Positions 1 through 7,752 of a DNA stretch of 64,000 bases are shown one piece after another. The position numbers and the translations under genes are program-made. Location of the stretch: contig LGYU01000015.1 in NCBI GenBank assembly GCA_001302245.1, positions 32,744-96,743 of the forward strand, read 5' to 3'. The notes beneath the pieces were generated by a model. It was not told the DNA's origin. It saw nothing but the letters and a program-made list of their open reading frames with translations, and searched no databases. This stretch comes from Chitinophagaceae bacterium PMP191F. Lineage in GTDB: Bacteria > Bacteroidota > Bacteroidia > Chitinophagales > Chitinophagaceae. Numbering within the stretch: position 1 is the first letter of the stretch; each line of letters opens with the position of its first letter.

Positions 1-1
1 T

Positions 2-211
2 CGGTATGAGCGGGGTACCTTCCAGAGCGGGTATTGTATCCTGGAGCAGAAAAAGGTGGTGGTACTGAACAAATTCCTCCAGATGGAAGGGCGTATAAAC
101 ACCCTGATAGATATTATCCCCCAGTTAAAGATCAATCCTGACGCACTCACTCCCGAAGCGCGCAAAACCTATGATGATGTATTGCTGAAACATGCAGAGG
201 AAGAGAAATAG
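2..211 (+). CDS. conserved hypothetical protein, C-terminal part
   Basis: The window opens inside an open frame that runs to a TAG at 209-211, leaving the last 69 residues. The visible part has a hydrophobic beta-like stretch (CILEQKKVVVLNKF), then a helical, charged tail ending in HAEEEK. It looks like a small cytoplasmic protein of the kind conserved across Bacteroidota, but I cannot name a family or function. The start lies outside the window. About 165 bases of AT-rich sequence separate it from the next gene, so an operon is uncertain. Confidence 0.6.
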   Translation, partial: RYERGTFQSGYCILEQKKVVVLNKFLQMEGRINTLIDIIPQLKINPDALTPEARKTYDDVLLKHAEEEK

Positions 212-375
212 TGTTGGGTTTGAAGTTTAGTGTTTCGGGTTAAAGGAAGCTGAAGTCGACAATTGGCAATTTGCAATTTTGTTCAACTTTACTTAAAATA
301 TATAACTCACAACCGGGTTTACATATTTTCAAATTACTACGTTTTCAAATTATCATTCCTTCGTAATTTTATCTT

Positions 376-1143
376 GTGAGTTTACACATTACATTTTTAG
401 GTACCGGTACCAGCAGTGGTGTGCCGATGATTGGTTGTGATTGTATGGTTTGTACTTCCTCCAATAAAAAAGATAAACGTCTTCGTTCCAGTATCATGGT
501 ACAGTCGGCCAATACTACACTGGTAGTAGACGCGGGTCCTGATTTCCGTTACCAGATGTTGCGGGCAGGTGTAAAACACCTGGACGCGATCATCTTTACA
601 CACTCACACAAAGACCATGTAGCCGGATTGGATGATGTACGTGCTTTCAATTTCTTTTCCGGTAAGGGAATGCCTGTTTACTCAAGCGAAATGACACAGG
701 AAGTGCTGATACGTGAATTTCCTTATGCTTTTGCAGATACCAAGTATCCGGGATTGCCGGAAATTCAGCTGAACAGTATGCCCTCCGAGTCATTTATGAT
801 CGGTGATATACCTGTTACGCCCATTGATGTATGGCATCTTAAAATGCCGGTACTGGGTTTCCGCTTTGGAAAGTTTACTTACATTACAGATGCAAACCGT
901 ATAGAACCATCAGAAAAAGAAAAGATCAAAGGTTCGGAAGTGCTGGTGCTGAATGCGCTTCGCAAGGATAAACATATCTCGCATTTCAGCCTGCCCGAAG
1001 CTATTGAACTGGCGCAGGAACTACAGGTGCCTACTACATACTTGACACACATCAGTCACCAGATGGGATTGCATGATGTAGTAGAGAAAGAATTGCCACC
1101 CGGTATTCATTTTGCCTACGATGGATTGCAGATCGATGTATAG
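376..1143 (+). CDS. MBL-fold metallo-hydrolase, PhnP / RNase Z-like
   Basis: This 255-residue protein belongs to the metallo-beta-lactamase superfamily, in the PhnP-like branch of phosphodiesterases. The N-terminus has the GTGTSSGVP loop (residues 9-17), followed by a Cys-rich patch (C21, C23, C26) typical of the branch. The metal-binding motif THSHKDH is at 75-81 and a later histidine lies in LTHISHQMG. The start is GTG at 376, which places the beta strand LHITFLGTG directly at the N-terminus as in relatives. There is no signal peptide, so it should be cytoplasmic. The natural substrate cannot be read from the sequence; a cyclic nucleotide or RNA phosphodiester is likely for the family. Confidence 0.85.
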   Translation: MSLHITFLGTGTSSGVPMIGCDCMVCTSSNKKDKRLRSSIMVQSANTTLVVDAGPDFRYQMLRAGVKHLDAIIFTHSHKDHVAGLDDVRAFNFFSGKGMPVYSSEMTQEVLIREFPYAFADTKYPGLPEIQLNSMPSESFMIGDIPVTPIDVWHLKMPVLGFRFGKFTYITDANRIEPSEKEKIKGSEVLVLNALRKDKHISHFSLPEAIELAQELQVPTTYLTHISHQMGLHDVVEKELPPGIHFAYDGLQIDV

Positions 1144-1187
1144 CGTTTCTTCCGGGTTACAGCGAACGTAAGACTGCTGCTTTCAGA

Positions 1188-1937
1188 TTATAATTTCCCG
1201 GCAGCCATCAGGCACAATGCGCCTTCTTTCATTGGCTGTATTATTCCTGCTGCAGATTGTTTATAGAATACAATACCGGTTGTGAGAATCATAACTTCAC
1301 CACAGGCATTTTCCATAGAATGTTGTAGTGTAATAATGCCTGTAGCTTTATTATTCAGGGGAAGTAATGCTGTTTGGCAGTGATTCATAGCTGCACAATT
1401 CTGCAGTAACATCAATACTGATGTACAGGATACTATTCTGAAATGCGTAGCTCCGGCAGGAGCGGTGACCTTTTTGTCCGGTACAAATGAAGGGATTGTT
1501 ACAAAAAATTTTTTTTCAGGGATATTGCCGTCCACTGCGGGTGTTATATGCAGCGCATCATATAAACTATATCGGGTATTCCACTCAAACCCTTTTAATA
1601 GAGAAAGATCGCCATCAGCCAGTTGTCGCTCGCCTTTTACATGCAATGTGTCTGATTTTATTACCTTATCAAAAGCGGCACTCATTTTACCGGAAATCAT
1701 CTGTGCGGGCAGTAGTTCATGTAGTGGTTCCAATGTCTGGCGTAGTAACCTGGCTGCGCTGCTGGCTCTTCCAAATTCAGCGGCATGCGCACGGCTGCCT
1801 GCAAAGGCCTTATCGTGCCGGAACCTGTTTGCAGTCAGGCTGCTCTTGCTCCGGACGATCTGTCCGGTACCGGTGGTGCAAAAAGTATACTTCCCCATGC
1901 TACCACTAAGCTGGTTGCGGTCATTTATTCTTGCCAT
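1188..1937 (-). CDS. conserved Bacteroidota protein of unknown function
   Basis: A 249-residue protein opening MARINDRNQLSGSMGKYTF, then GQIVRSKSSLTANRF and a segment with RAHAAEFGRASSAARLLRQ. This pattern (short N-terminal beta hairpin with a GxxG turn, then an Asn/Ala-rich EFGRA helix, later a LLKGFEWN motif) matches a family I recognise from many Bacteroidota genomes that has no assigned function. The C-terminal half is rich in small and hydrophobic residues and looks like beta structure. No signal peptide or membrane segment is evident. It converges on the MBL-fold gene with a 44-base gap. Function is unknown. Confidence 0.7.
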   Translation of the reverse strand: MARINDRNQLSGSMGKYTFCTTGTGQIVRSKSSLTANRFRHDKAFAGSRAHAAEFGRASSAARLLRQTLEPLHELLPAQMISGKMSAAFDKVIKSDTLHVKGERQLADGDLSLLKGFEWNTRYSLYDALHITPAVDGNIPEKKFFVTIPSFVPDKKVTAPAGATHFRIVSCTSVLMLLQNCAAMNHCQTALLPLNNKATGIITLQHSMENACGEVMILTTGIVFYKQSAAGIIQPMKEGALCLMAAGKL

Positions 1938-2394
1938 ACCGGTTCTGTTTAGTAAATATAATTTACTGAATAGTAGCTATACAATATGTTAAAGCCTGTT
2001 GCGGATATGGGTATTTTTTTAAAGCTGCATATTTTATATCCCTTTACTGTATATATGCAGCATAATGACTGGTATGTTGCTGTATACTCTGGGTTTACTC
2101 CGGGTATACTCAGGGCTTACGCCGGATCTGTATGGAGTGATTCGTCTTGAAATGGCAGTAAGGACGGAATGAAGTAGCAGGAATGTACCGCAATGGGGTA
2201 TATAGCTGGCAGCAACATTTTATAACTGAGATACTGTTGCTGAATAAGGATAATGATATAGATAAAAATTCCGGTCAGTTAAAGTTCGTTATTTTTTTGT
2301 TCTGAAAAATTTATAATACTACCACTACAGGTAAAAATAAAACTTCCTGGTCTGCCTGTTCGTATATGGATAACAGCTATAACAGTTATTTTCT
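1938..2394. other. intergenic region with a short tandem repeat
   Basis: These 457 bases between divergent genes hold no convincing open frame. They include a four-unit 11-bp tandem repeat (2083-2126), and the AT-rich stretch 2280-2340 probably carries the promoter of the helix-hairpin-helix gene. Nothing else is recognisable. Confidence 0.6.
2083..2126. repeat. four imperfect 11-bp tandem repeats
   Basis: Four consecutive 11-mers read TATACTCTGGG, TTTACTCCGGG, TATACTCAGGG and CTTACGCCGGA. The shared core is TWTACTCNGGG, and the last unit is the most diverged. The period is close to one helical turn. Confidence 0.7.
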
Positions 2395-3312
2395 ATGGAA
2401 AACCAATGGAAAGATTATTTTACCTTCTCTAAAAAGGAAAGGACCGGTATTATTGTATTACTGGTATTGATCGCGACAGTGACCGTATTGCCCTATTGCT
2501 GGTCTGTACAGTTCGATACCATTGTTCAATCAGATGAACAATTGGTGGCACTGGTGCAGCAGTTAAACGATACTACACAGAATGTGGTAATAAACGAAAA
2601 ACCGTTCTCATCTCAGGCCAATGATCATGTTGCTGCGGCTACACACCCGGTTGTATTATTTGAATTTGACCCCAACACATTACCGGCTGATGACTGGAGA
2701 AAGCTGGGTTTGCAGGAGCGTACTATTCAAACTATTCAACGATACCTGGCGAAAGGCGGAAAGTTCCGCAAACCGGAAGATCTCGGGCGCATTTATGGAA
2801 TGACTGCAATGCAGGCCCAACAACTGATGCCGTATGTACGTATCGTTGTTGACGGATCTCAACAGAATACGTTTGCTGCATCATCTGCACCGGTCCGTAC
2901 AGCAATTGCAAAACCTGTCATTGAAATAAACCAGGCTGATACAACAGCACTGATCGCTTTACCTGGTATTGGCAGTAAGCTGGCACAGCGCATTGTGAAT
3001 TTCCGTGACCGCCTGGGTGGTTTTTATGCAGTAGAACAACTGGCAGAAACGTACGGCCTGCCCGATTCTGTTTTTCAGCGTATCCGCAACAGGCTTCAGT
3101 GTACGGATACCTCACTGCGAAAGATCAATATCAATACGGCTGTTGCTGAAGAACTGAAACAACATCCCTACATGCGCTGGAATATTGCCAATGCCATAGT
3201 ACGCTACCGGCAGCAGCATGGGGCTTTTAAAACGCCCGATGAACTCCAGCAGGTTGACATTGTGACGCCTGATATGCTCCGTAAATTATTGCCGTATATT
3301 ACTGTAGATTAA
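2395..3312 (+). CDS. membrane-anchored helix-hairpin-helix (ComEA-like) protein
   Basis: A 305-residue protein with a short cytoplasmic N-terminus, one transmembrane segment (about residues 18-36) and a soluble region with repeated helix-hairpin-helix units. The clearest unit is IALPGIGSKLAQRIVNFRD (about 190-208), with the classical PGIG hairpin. A flanking unit (LGRIYGMTAMQAQQL, about 125-140) and a C-terminal one (ELKQHPYMRWNIANAI plus PDELQQ, about 255-290) are more diverged. ComEA-type proteins bind double-stranded DNA, in competence at the cell surface. Several Bacteroidota carry such anchored HhH proteins without a full competence cluster, so a DNA-binding role is inferred and natural transformation is unproven. 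A terminator follows. Confidence 0.85.
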   Translation: MENQWKDYFTFSKKERTGIIVLLVLIATVTVLPYCWSVQFDTIVQSDEQLVALVQQLNDTTQNVVINEKPFSSQANDHVAAATHPVVLFEFDPNTLPADDWRKLGLQERTIQTIQRYLAKGGKFRKPEDLGRIYGMTAMQAQQLMPYVRIVVDGSQQNTFAASSAPVRTAIAKPVIEINQADTTALIALPGIGSKLAQRIVNFRDRLGGFYAVEQLAETYGLPDSVFQRIRNRLQCTDTSLRKININTAVAEELKQHPYMRWNIANAIVRYRQQHGAFKTPDELQQVDIVTPDMLRKLLPYITVD

Positions 3313-3383
3313 ATAGCAGAAATATTAATAGCTATTCTGGTAGTAAAAAAACGCATTTATGAGTAAAATAGGTTAATAAAAAA

Positions 3384-3409
3384 CGGCAAGGTAATCCTTG
3401 CCGCTTTTT
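3384..3409 (+). terminator. rho-independent terminator
   Basis: An 8-bp perfect stem CGGCAAGG / CCTTGCCG with loop TAAT is followed by a T run, and A-rich sequence precedes it. It sits 71 bases after the helix-hairpin-helix gene and may also serve the opposing gene. Confidence 0.9.
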
Positions 3410-3526
3410 ATTTTAATTAATTAGGTTTACCATCCGCTTGCCTCTTTCATAGTTTGCTTCATAAAAAGGGTATTAAGGTATATATTATAACGTTTTGATA
3501 CTGCAAGTATTGTCAATATTAATAGA

Positions 3527-4195
3527 CTATTTATTACGCCATTTTGTTGCAAGGTCTGTAAATTTTATCCAAATATTAGCATTACTGTATTTCTTTCTGC
3601 GATAACTAATATAAAATTCGTAATCATTAAGATACGAAATAAAAATCCCTTTAAAAAATTTATTCATAAAATCTTCGTCGTGAAGACCTTCTGAAATTCC
3701 TAACGAAATACATTCTAAGTAATTGAAAATTGAGATTAAAGCAGCCCTGGCTTCTTCATTATCTTCTAAAAGTTCAGAGAACTCTTTTGACTTATTTTCA
3801 TCAATTAAATGCTTATGCGCTTCGTATAGCTTTTTCGTGATTTTTAAATTTTTTACTATTGAATCCTTATGCCATTCCGATGCAATTTGAAACGAAGCAC
3901 TTTTCTGGGCCAGCATTTTTTCTGTCTTATATTTATAATAGTTTATTTCGTAATTTAAGATAGCATAGAAAATTCCTATAACTACTGACCCACACGTAAA
4001 TACCGCTGATATATTTTTAATTCTTTCAGTTTTTTCTGATGTACTCCAAACTGCAGTTCCCAACACAATAAGTGTTGAAATTGCAACTATAACAATAATC
4101 ATTCTATAAAAAAAGATAAACTGGACAGCTCGATTAATAACTTTTTCAAATCCTGTTAAAGTAAAAGAATTGTTAACATGTGAATGGTGTGACAT
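3527..4195 (-). CDS. DUF4760-like two-TM membrane protein
   Basis: A 222-residue protein with two predicted membrane helices (about residues 27-50 and 62-82) and a helical cytoplasmic domain. The domain carries features I associate with DUF4760-like proteins: an S(E)WH segment, a central IFNYLECISLGISEGLHDEDF motif, and a C-terminal YRRKK region. The gene is much more AT-rich than its neighbours, with many AAA/AAT/TTT codons, and stands alone between unrelated genes, so recent acquisition is likely. Proteins of this type are often found among accessory genes; the molecular function is unknown. No partner gene is visible. The ATG at 4193-4195 is the first plausible start. Confidence 0.65.
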   Translation of the reverse strand: MSHHSHVNNSFTLTGFEKVINRAVQFIFFYRMIIVIVAISTLIVLGTAVWSTSEKTERIKNISAVFTCGSVVIGIFYAILNYEINYYKYKTEKMLAQKSASFQIASEWHKDSIVKNLKITKKLYEAHKHLIDENKSKEFSELLEDNEEARAALISIFNYLECISLGISEGLHDEDFMNKFFKGIFISYLNDYEFYISYRRKKYSNANIWIKFTDLATKWRNK

Positions 4196-4384
4196 AATAA
4201 ATTAAAACGGTTTGGTAATAGTATGATTTTAAAAAAGATGGATCAAACAATTGTAAAAAGAGTAAAACACTTTTTTCAGGAAAGTGATTAGATGAAAATA
4301 AAATTCTTACTAACGTTTGTTAGTTTTCAAAAAAACTGTTTACTTTGTCAAAGCCTTTGACGATACTTGCCGTAAACAGAATGT

Positions 4385-5527
4385 ATGAATTTTGAGATTT
4401 CGGAACTAACACAACAGGTTACACAAACGGCGCGCGATTTTGCCCAGCAGCATATCCGGCCTTATGTTATGGACTGGGATGAAAGCCAGGAATTTCCCCT
4501 GCATGTATTTAAAGAAATGGGAAAACTGGGTTTGATGGGGGTGATGGTTCCGGAAGCATATGGAGGCGCAGGTTTAAGTTACCTCGAATACGTTGCCATA
4601 ATACAGGAAATAGCCAAAGTTTGTGGATCTGTAGGATTAAGCCTTGCTGCTCACAATTCCTTATGCACCGGTCATATACTGGCTTTTGGTAATGAAGAGC
4701 AGAAAAAGAAATACCTGCCACTACTGGCCTCTGCCGAATGGCTGGGAGCATGGGGTCTTACAGAACCCAACACCGGCAGTGATGCCGGAAACATGAAAAC
4801 CACCGCACGTAAAGAAGGTGATGAGTGGGTGCTGAATGGTACCAAATGCTGGATCACTCATGGTAAAAGCGGTGATGTGGCAGTGGTGATAGCCAGAACA
4901 GGTGAACCAAGAACCAAAGACAATGCTACTGCATTTATTGTAGAACGTGGTACACCGGGTTTTGCGGCTGGCAAAAAAGAGAACAAGCTGGGCATGCGTG
5001 CCAGTGAAACGGCTGAAATGATCTTTGATAATTGCAGGATACCTGATGCCAATCGTTTGGGTGAAGTGGGGGGCGGTTTTAAACAATCGCTGAAAGTGCT
5101 GGATGGCGGAAGAATCTCCATCGCTGCGCTTTCACTGGGTATTGCCAAAGGAGCATACGAAGCTGCCCTGCAATATTCAAAAGAGCGTCACCAGTTTGAT
5201 CAGCCTATTTCCAATTTCCAGGGAATTTCATTCAAACTGGCTGATATGGCTACTACCATAGCTGCGGCAGAATTGCTTACGCTACAGGCCTGCGATATGA
5301 AGATACGCGGCGTTAAGATGACGAAAGAGGCGGCGATGGCCAAGTATTATGCCAGTGAAGTGGCAGTAAGGGTGGCAGATGATGCTGTACAGATATTCGG
5401 GGGATATGGTTACACCAAAGATTTCCCCGTTGAAAAATATTATCGCGATAGTAAACTATGTACCATCGGTGAAGGAACTTCAGAAATTCAGAAACTGGTT
5501 ATATCCAGGGAAGTACTTCACCCGTAA
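4385..5527 (+). CDS. acyl-CoA dehydrogenase
   Basis: A 380-residue FAD-dependent acyl-CoA dehydrogenase for the first oxidation step of fatty acid or branched-chain acyl-CoA degradation. The N-terminal helical domain is followed by the FAD-contacting segment [13 protein letters not shown] (about 123-135) and the C-terminal signature [20 protein letters not shown]. The catalytic base is the Glu of [10 protein letters not shown] near residue 365, the position used by short- and medium-chain enzymes. Length is normal for a complete enzyme. It is monocistronic here, with a strong terminator 40 bases downstream. Chain-length preference cannot be read from the sequence. Confidence 0.95.
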   Translation: MNFEISELTQQVTQTARDFAQQHIRPYVMDWDESQEFPLHVFKEMGKLGLMGVMVPEAYGGAGLSYLEYVAIIQEIAKVCGSVGLSLAAHNSLCTGHILAFGNEEQKKKYLPLLASAEWLGAWGLTEPNTGSDAGNMKTTARKEGDEWVLNGTKCWITHGKSGDVAVVIARTGEPRTKDNATAFIVERGTPGFAAGKKENKLGMRASETAEMIFDNCRIPDANRLGEVGGGFKQSLKVLDGGRISIAALSLGIAKGAYEAALQYSKERHQFDQPISNFQGISFKLADMATTIAAAELLTLQACDMKIRGVKMTKEAAMAKYYASEVAVRVADDAVQIFGGYGYTKDFPVEKYYRDSKLCTIGEGTSEIQKLVISREVLHP

Positions 5528-5566
5528 AGATTCTCAGAGTTTAAGGTTGCTTGTCATGTCAGAGAA

Positions 5567-5592
5567 AGGCTCCGCACCCGCGGGGCCTTTTC
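5567..5592 (+). terminator. rho-independent terminator
   Basis: The stem AGGCTCCGC / GCGGGGCCT (9 bp, one G-T pair) with loop ACCC is followed by TTTT. It ends the acyl-CoA dehydrogenase transcript, and the converging gene begins its 3' end 29 bases later. Confidence 0.88.
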
Positions 5593-5620
5593 GTTTATAG
5601 CAATGAGCTGATAGATTGTT

Positions 5621-6316
5621 TTACCAGAATTTCCACCAGGGTTTTGAAGAGGTGCCTGAAAGTGTTGCCGTAGCAGCATCTTTCTGAGGCTCCAGTAAAA
5701 TATCTTCAGTCCACAAGGCATATACATTACCGGTAGCCCTGGCGTTTCCATCATCATCCAGCGGATAGGGAAGCTGTAGTTTCTTCATAAAATCAAGCAA
5801 TTGCCAGTCTTCCTGCACAAAAGTATCACCTGCATACGCCTGAACGGGTTCTGTGTCTGTCTCCCAGCTTACCAGGTATTTTTCTATGGACTCTTTTTGC
5901 ACACCAGGTACATATTGTTCAATAATAGCCGCATTGCCTTTCCAGGCTGCTTTTTCTTCATCAGTAATGTCGTCACTCCAGTAACCAGGTACAGGATTGA
6001 ACTGGTCAATAATTTCACCTTTGTAATACAGGATGTACATCCATAGATCACTATCATGTATATGGAAAGAAAAGACAGGTGTATTCAGGTCCTGCGACAA
6101 AAAAGCAGAAGCTTCGTCCCAGTTCAGAAAATCATCCGGGTAGAAGATAGAAGTATTGTTGTTGTCCTGTTCTATTACACTGAAATTTTTGTGATTGTTG
6201 CTGAGCAATTGTTGCTGTAATCCTCCGCCAACAGATTGTGCATATCTGCCAAGACTTTCGGCAACAGCGGCTTGGGGTTTTCCGATAATACCTGAAATAG
6301 CCAGGAACATTCCCAT
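5621..6316 (-). CDS. hypothetical protein, acidic, WWKFW C-terminus
   Basis: A 231-residue protein of unknown family. It opens with a short hydrophobic and glycine stretch (MGMFLAISGIIGKPQ), without a clear signal peptidase site. An acidic, aromatic-rich region follows (FSFHIHDSDLWMYILYYKGEIID, NPVPGYWSDDITDEE), and it ends KPWWKFW. The central part resembles proteins that monitor or bind partners instead of enzymes: there is no obvious catalytic motif. It is flanked by intergenic DNA on the upstream side and by a convergent gene, so context gives no function. Confidence 0.6.
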   Translation of the reverse strand: MGMFLAISGIIGKPQAAVAESLGRYAQSVGGGLQQQLLSNNHKNFSVIEQDNNNTSIFYPDDFLNWDEASAFLSQDLNTPVFSFHIHDSDLWMYILYYKGEIIDQFNPVPGYWSDDITDEEKAAWKGNAAIIEQYVPGVQKESIEKYLVSWETDTEPVQAYAGDTFVQEDWQLLDFMKKLQLPYPLDDDGNARATGNVYALWTEDILLEPQKDAATATLSGTSSKPWWKFW

Positions 6317-6747
6317 AAAAAAAGAATTGAGTTTACGGTTTGGTTTGACGAAAGATAATCCGGTTGTATCTATAAATCAATAGCATCCGGTAAATTCATC
6401 AGGTTCTATTTTTGGGGCGCGTTCCCGTATTGCAGTGGCAGGTTTATTCCTGTCATATTGATTAAATAAAAACATAATGCAATGCCGGCTTTGCAAATGC
6501 CGTTTTCCGTCAGCAACTTTATAGCCTGACCTGTATTCTCAAAAGAGTTTTGCTATCGCTTGTTTTGATGTAGTGGATCAGAAACAATGCTGCAATTCTG
6601 AAAACCGGCAATAAATACTTTAACGAGCTCTATATTAAATGGAATAGAATACCGATGAACCTTTTTCCTGATCTGACAGATGATGAAACTGAAGCGATCC
6701 TATACTACTTAAATGATCGGGGAGAGGTCAATAAATGTTCTGCAGGC
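6317..6747. other. intergenic region, possible gene remnant
   Basis: These 431 bases lie upstream of the hypothetical gene and downstream of the SIR2-like gene. A frame beginning ATG at 6655 would encode MNLFPDLTDDETEAILYYLN and more, but it runs into the opposite-strand SIR2-like gene and has no ribosome site, so it is at most a remnant. No RNA or repeat is evident. Confidence 0.5.
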
Positions 6748-7620
6748 TTATTTTTTCTCAATACTATCCAGCACCCGCTGATAATAATCTTTTCTGTTCT
6801 TACCAGGTAATGTGTCCACTACAATAATACCATTAGCCTGTAACAGATCTATCTTTTCACGGGAGCCTTCTTTGTATTCTTTTGGTATGAAATAGTATAT
6901 TTTGTTGGGGATGCTTTTGCCTGAATAATATTTCATTCTTGCCCGGTAAGTAAGCAGCCACCACAGATCAGTTTCTACAAAATCGAGCGACAGACCAAAG
7001 ATGTAAATATCAATAGTAAAGAACAACTCGATCCATGAATATTCAGTGATAAAGTCTTTGTCAATCCGGCGGGTAAGCGGCAGCCTTGGTACTTTTTCGT
7101 TGGCATAATTAGTGCCCGTAGCCACATAGTTCCTGATCTGTTGTAACTGGCCGCCATAATGTTCAAAACCAAGATTGATACTGTTAGGCACACGACAGTC
7201 GCCATGTATATGCCAGTATCGTTTGCTGCCTATAATGTAATGTCTGAATACACTGTATAGTTTTTCTTCCACCAGCGCATTACTTTTTCCAGGAACCTGT
7301 CCTTCCAGCGTAAACTCATAATTGGTGGTCAGTATATGGCGTATCGGTAAACTTCTGATCCTGTCGTGGATCTCGTTGCCGGCAATCTGTAATACTTTGC
7401 TGCTGATGAATTTTTTCAGATCGCTTTCCTTAAACCGGTCTGCCTGTATGGATTTCAGAAAAATCTCTTCATACAGCAAGGGGAATGGTTTATTATCAAA
7501 ATTCCTGATCAGTTGCCGCGCATTGCAGAAATCAACAATTTCATGCAGCAGATCCTTCCAGCTATTGTTGGGTACCAGGTTATTGATGTCGTTGCCTACC
7601 AGTAGTGCGTACTTTTTCAT
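6748..7620 (-). CDS. stand-alone SIR2-like protein
   Basis: From the ATG at 7618-7620 this is a 290-residue protein with SIR2-superfamily landmarks: a GND..N nucleotide-binding start (residues 9-13), HILTTNYEF with the invariant Asn (100), HIHGD with the candidate catalytic His (139), and a late FGLSLDFVETD segment (208-218). Bacterial SIR2 proteins of this class often cleave NAD+ in anti-phage defence; that activity is inferred. It has no fused effector or sensor domain and no obvious defence partner next to it. A longer frame from 7728 adds 36 residues, but those codons fall in the terminator of the next gene, so the shorter start is preferred. Confidence 0.75.
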   Translation of the reverse strand: MKKYALLVGNDINNLVPNNSWKDLLHEIVDFCNARQLIRNFDNKPFPLLYEEIFLKSIQADRFKESDLKKFISSKVLQIAGNEIHDRIRSLPIRHILTTNYEFTLEGQVPGKSNALVEEKLYSVFRHYIIGSKRYWHIHGDCRVPNSINLGFEHYGGQLQQIRNYVATGTNYANEKVPRLPLTRRIDKDFITEYSWIELFFTIDIYIFGLSLDFVETDLWWLLTYRARMKYYSGKSIPNKIYYFIPKEYKEGSREKIDLLQANGIIVVDTLPGKNRKDYYQRVLDSIEKK

Positions 7621-7695
7621 GTAATAAGGTTGGTTTGCTTTGTAGCAACTACCCAAAATTACATCAATTGAAATACCTGTAAACAGTATACCCAA

Positions 7696-7726
7696 TATAA
7701 AAAGGGCCACCCCAAAGGGGTAGCCC
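7696..7726 (-). terminator. rho-independent terminator of the FG-GAP gene
   Basis: On the minus strand GGGCTACCCC, loop TTTG, GGGGTGGCCC and then TTTTTAT form a strong hairpin with a U tract. It lies just beyond the FG-GAP gene stop. The same bases happen to read as open codons upstream of the SIR2-like gene. Confidence 0.88.
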
Positions 7727-7752
7727 ATCGCTATTGCCTGTATGAAAACCAG

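Noticed and set aside
6655..6810. A 51-residue frame MNLFPDLTDDETEAILYYLN and on
   Set aside because: It runs into the SIR2-like gene on the opposite strand and lacks a ribosome site. At most it is a gene remnant.
7621..7728. Membrane helix at the start of the SIR2-like protein
   Set aside because: Its codons lie in the terminator hairpin of the FG-GAP gene, so the ATG at 7618-7620 is the better start.
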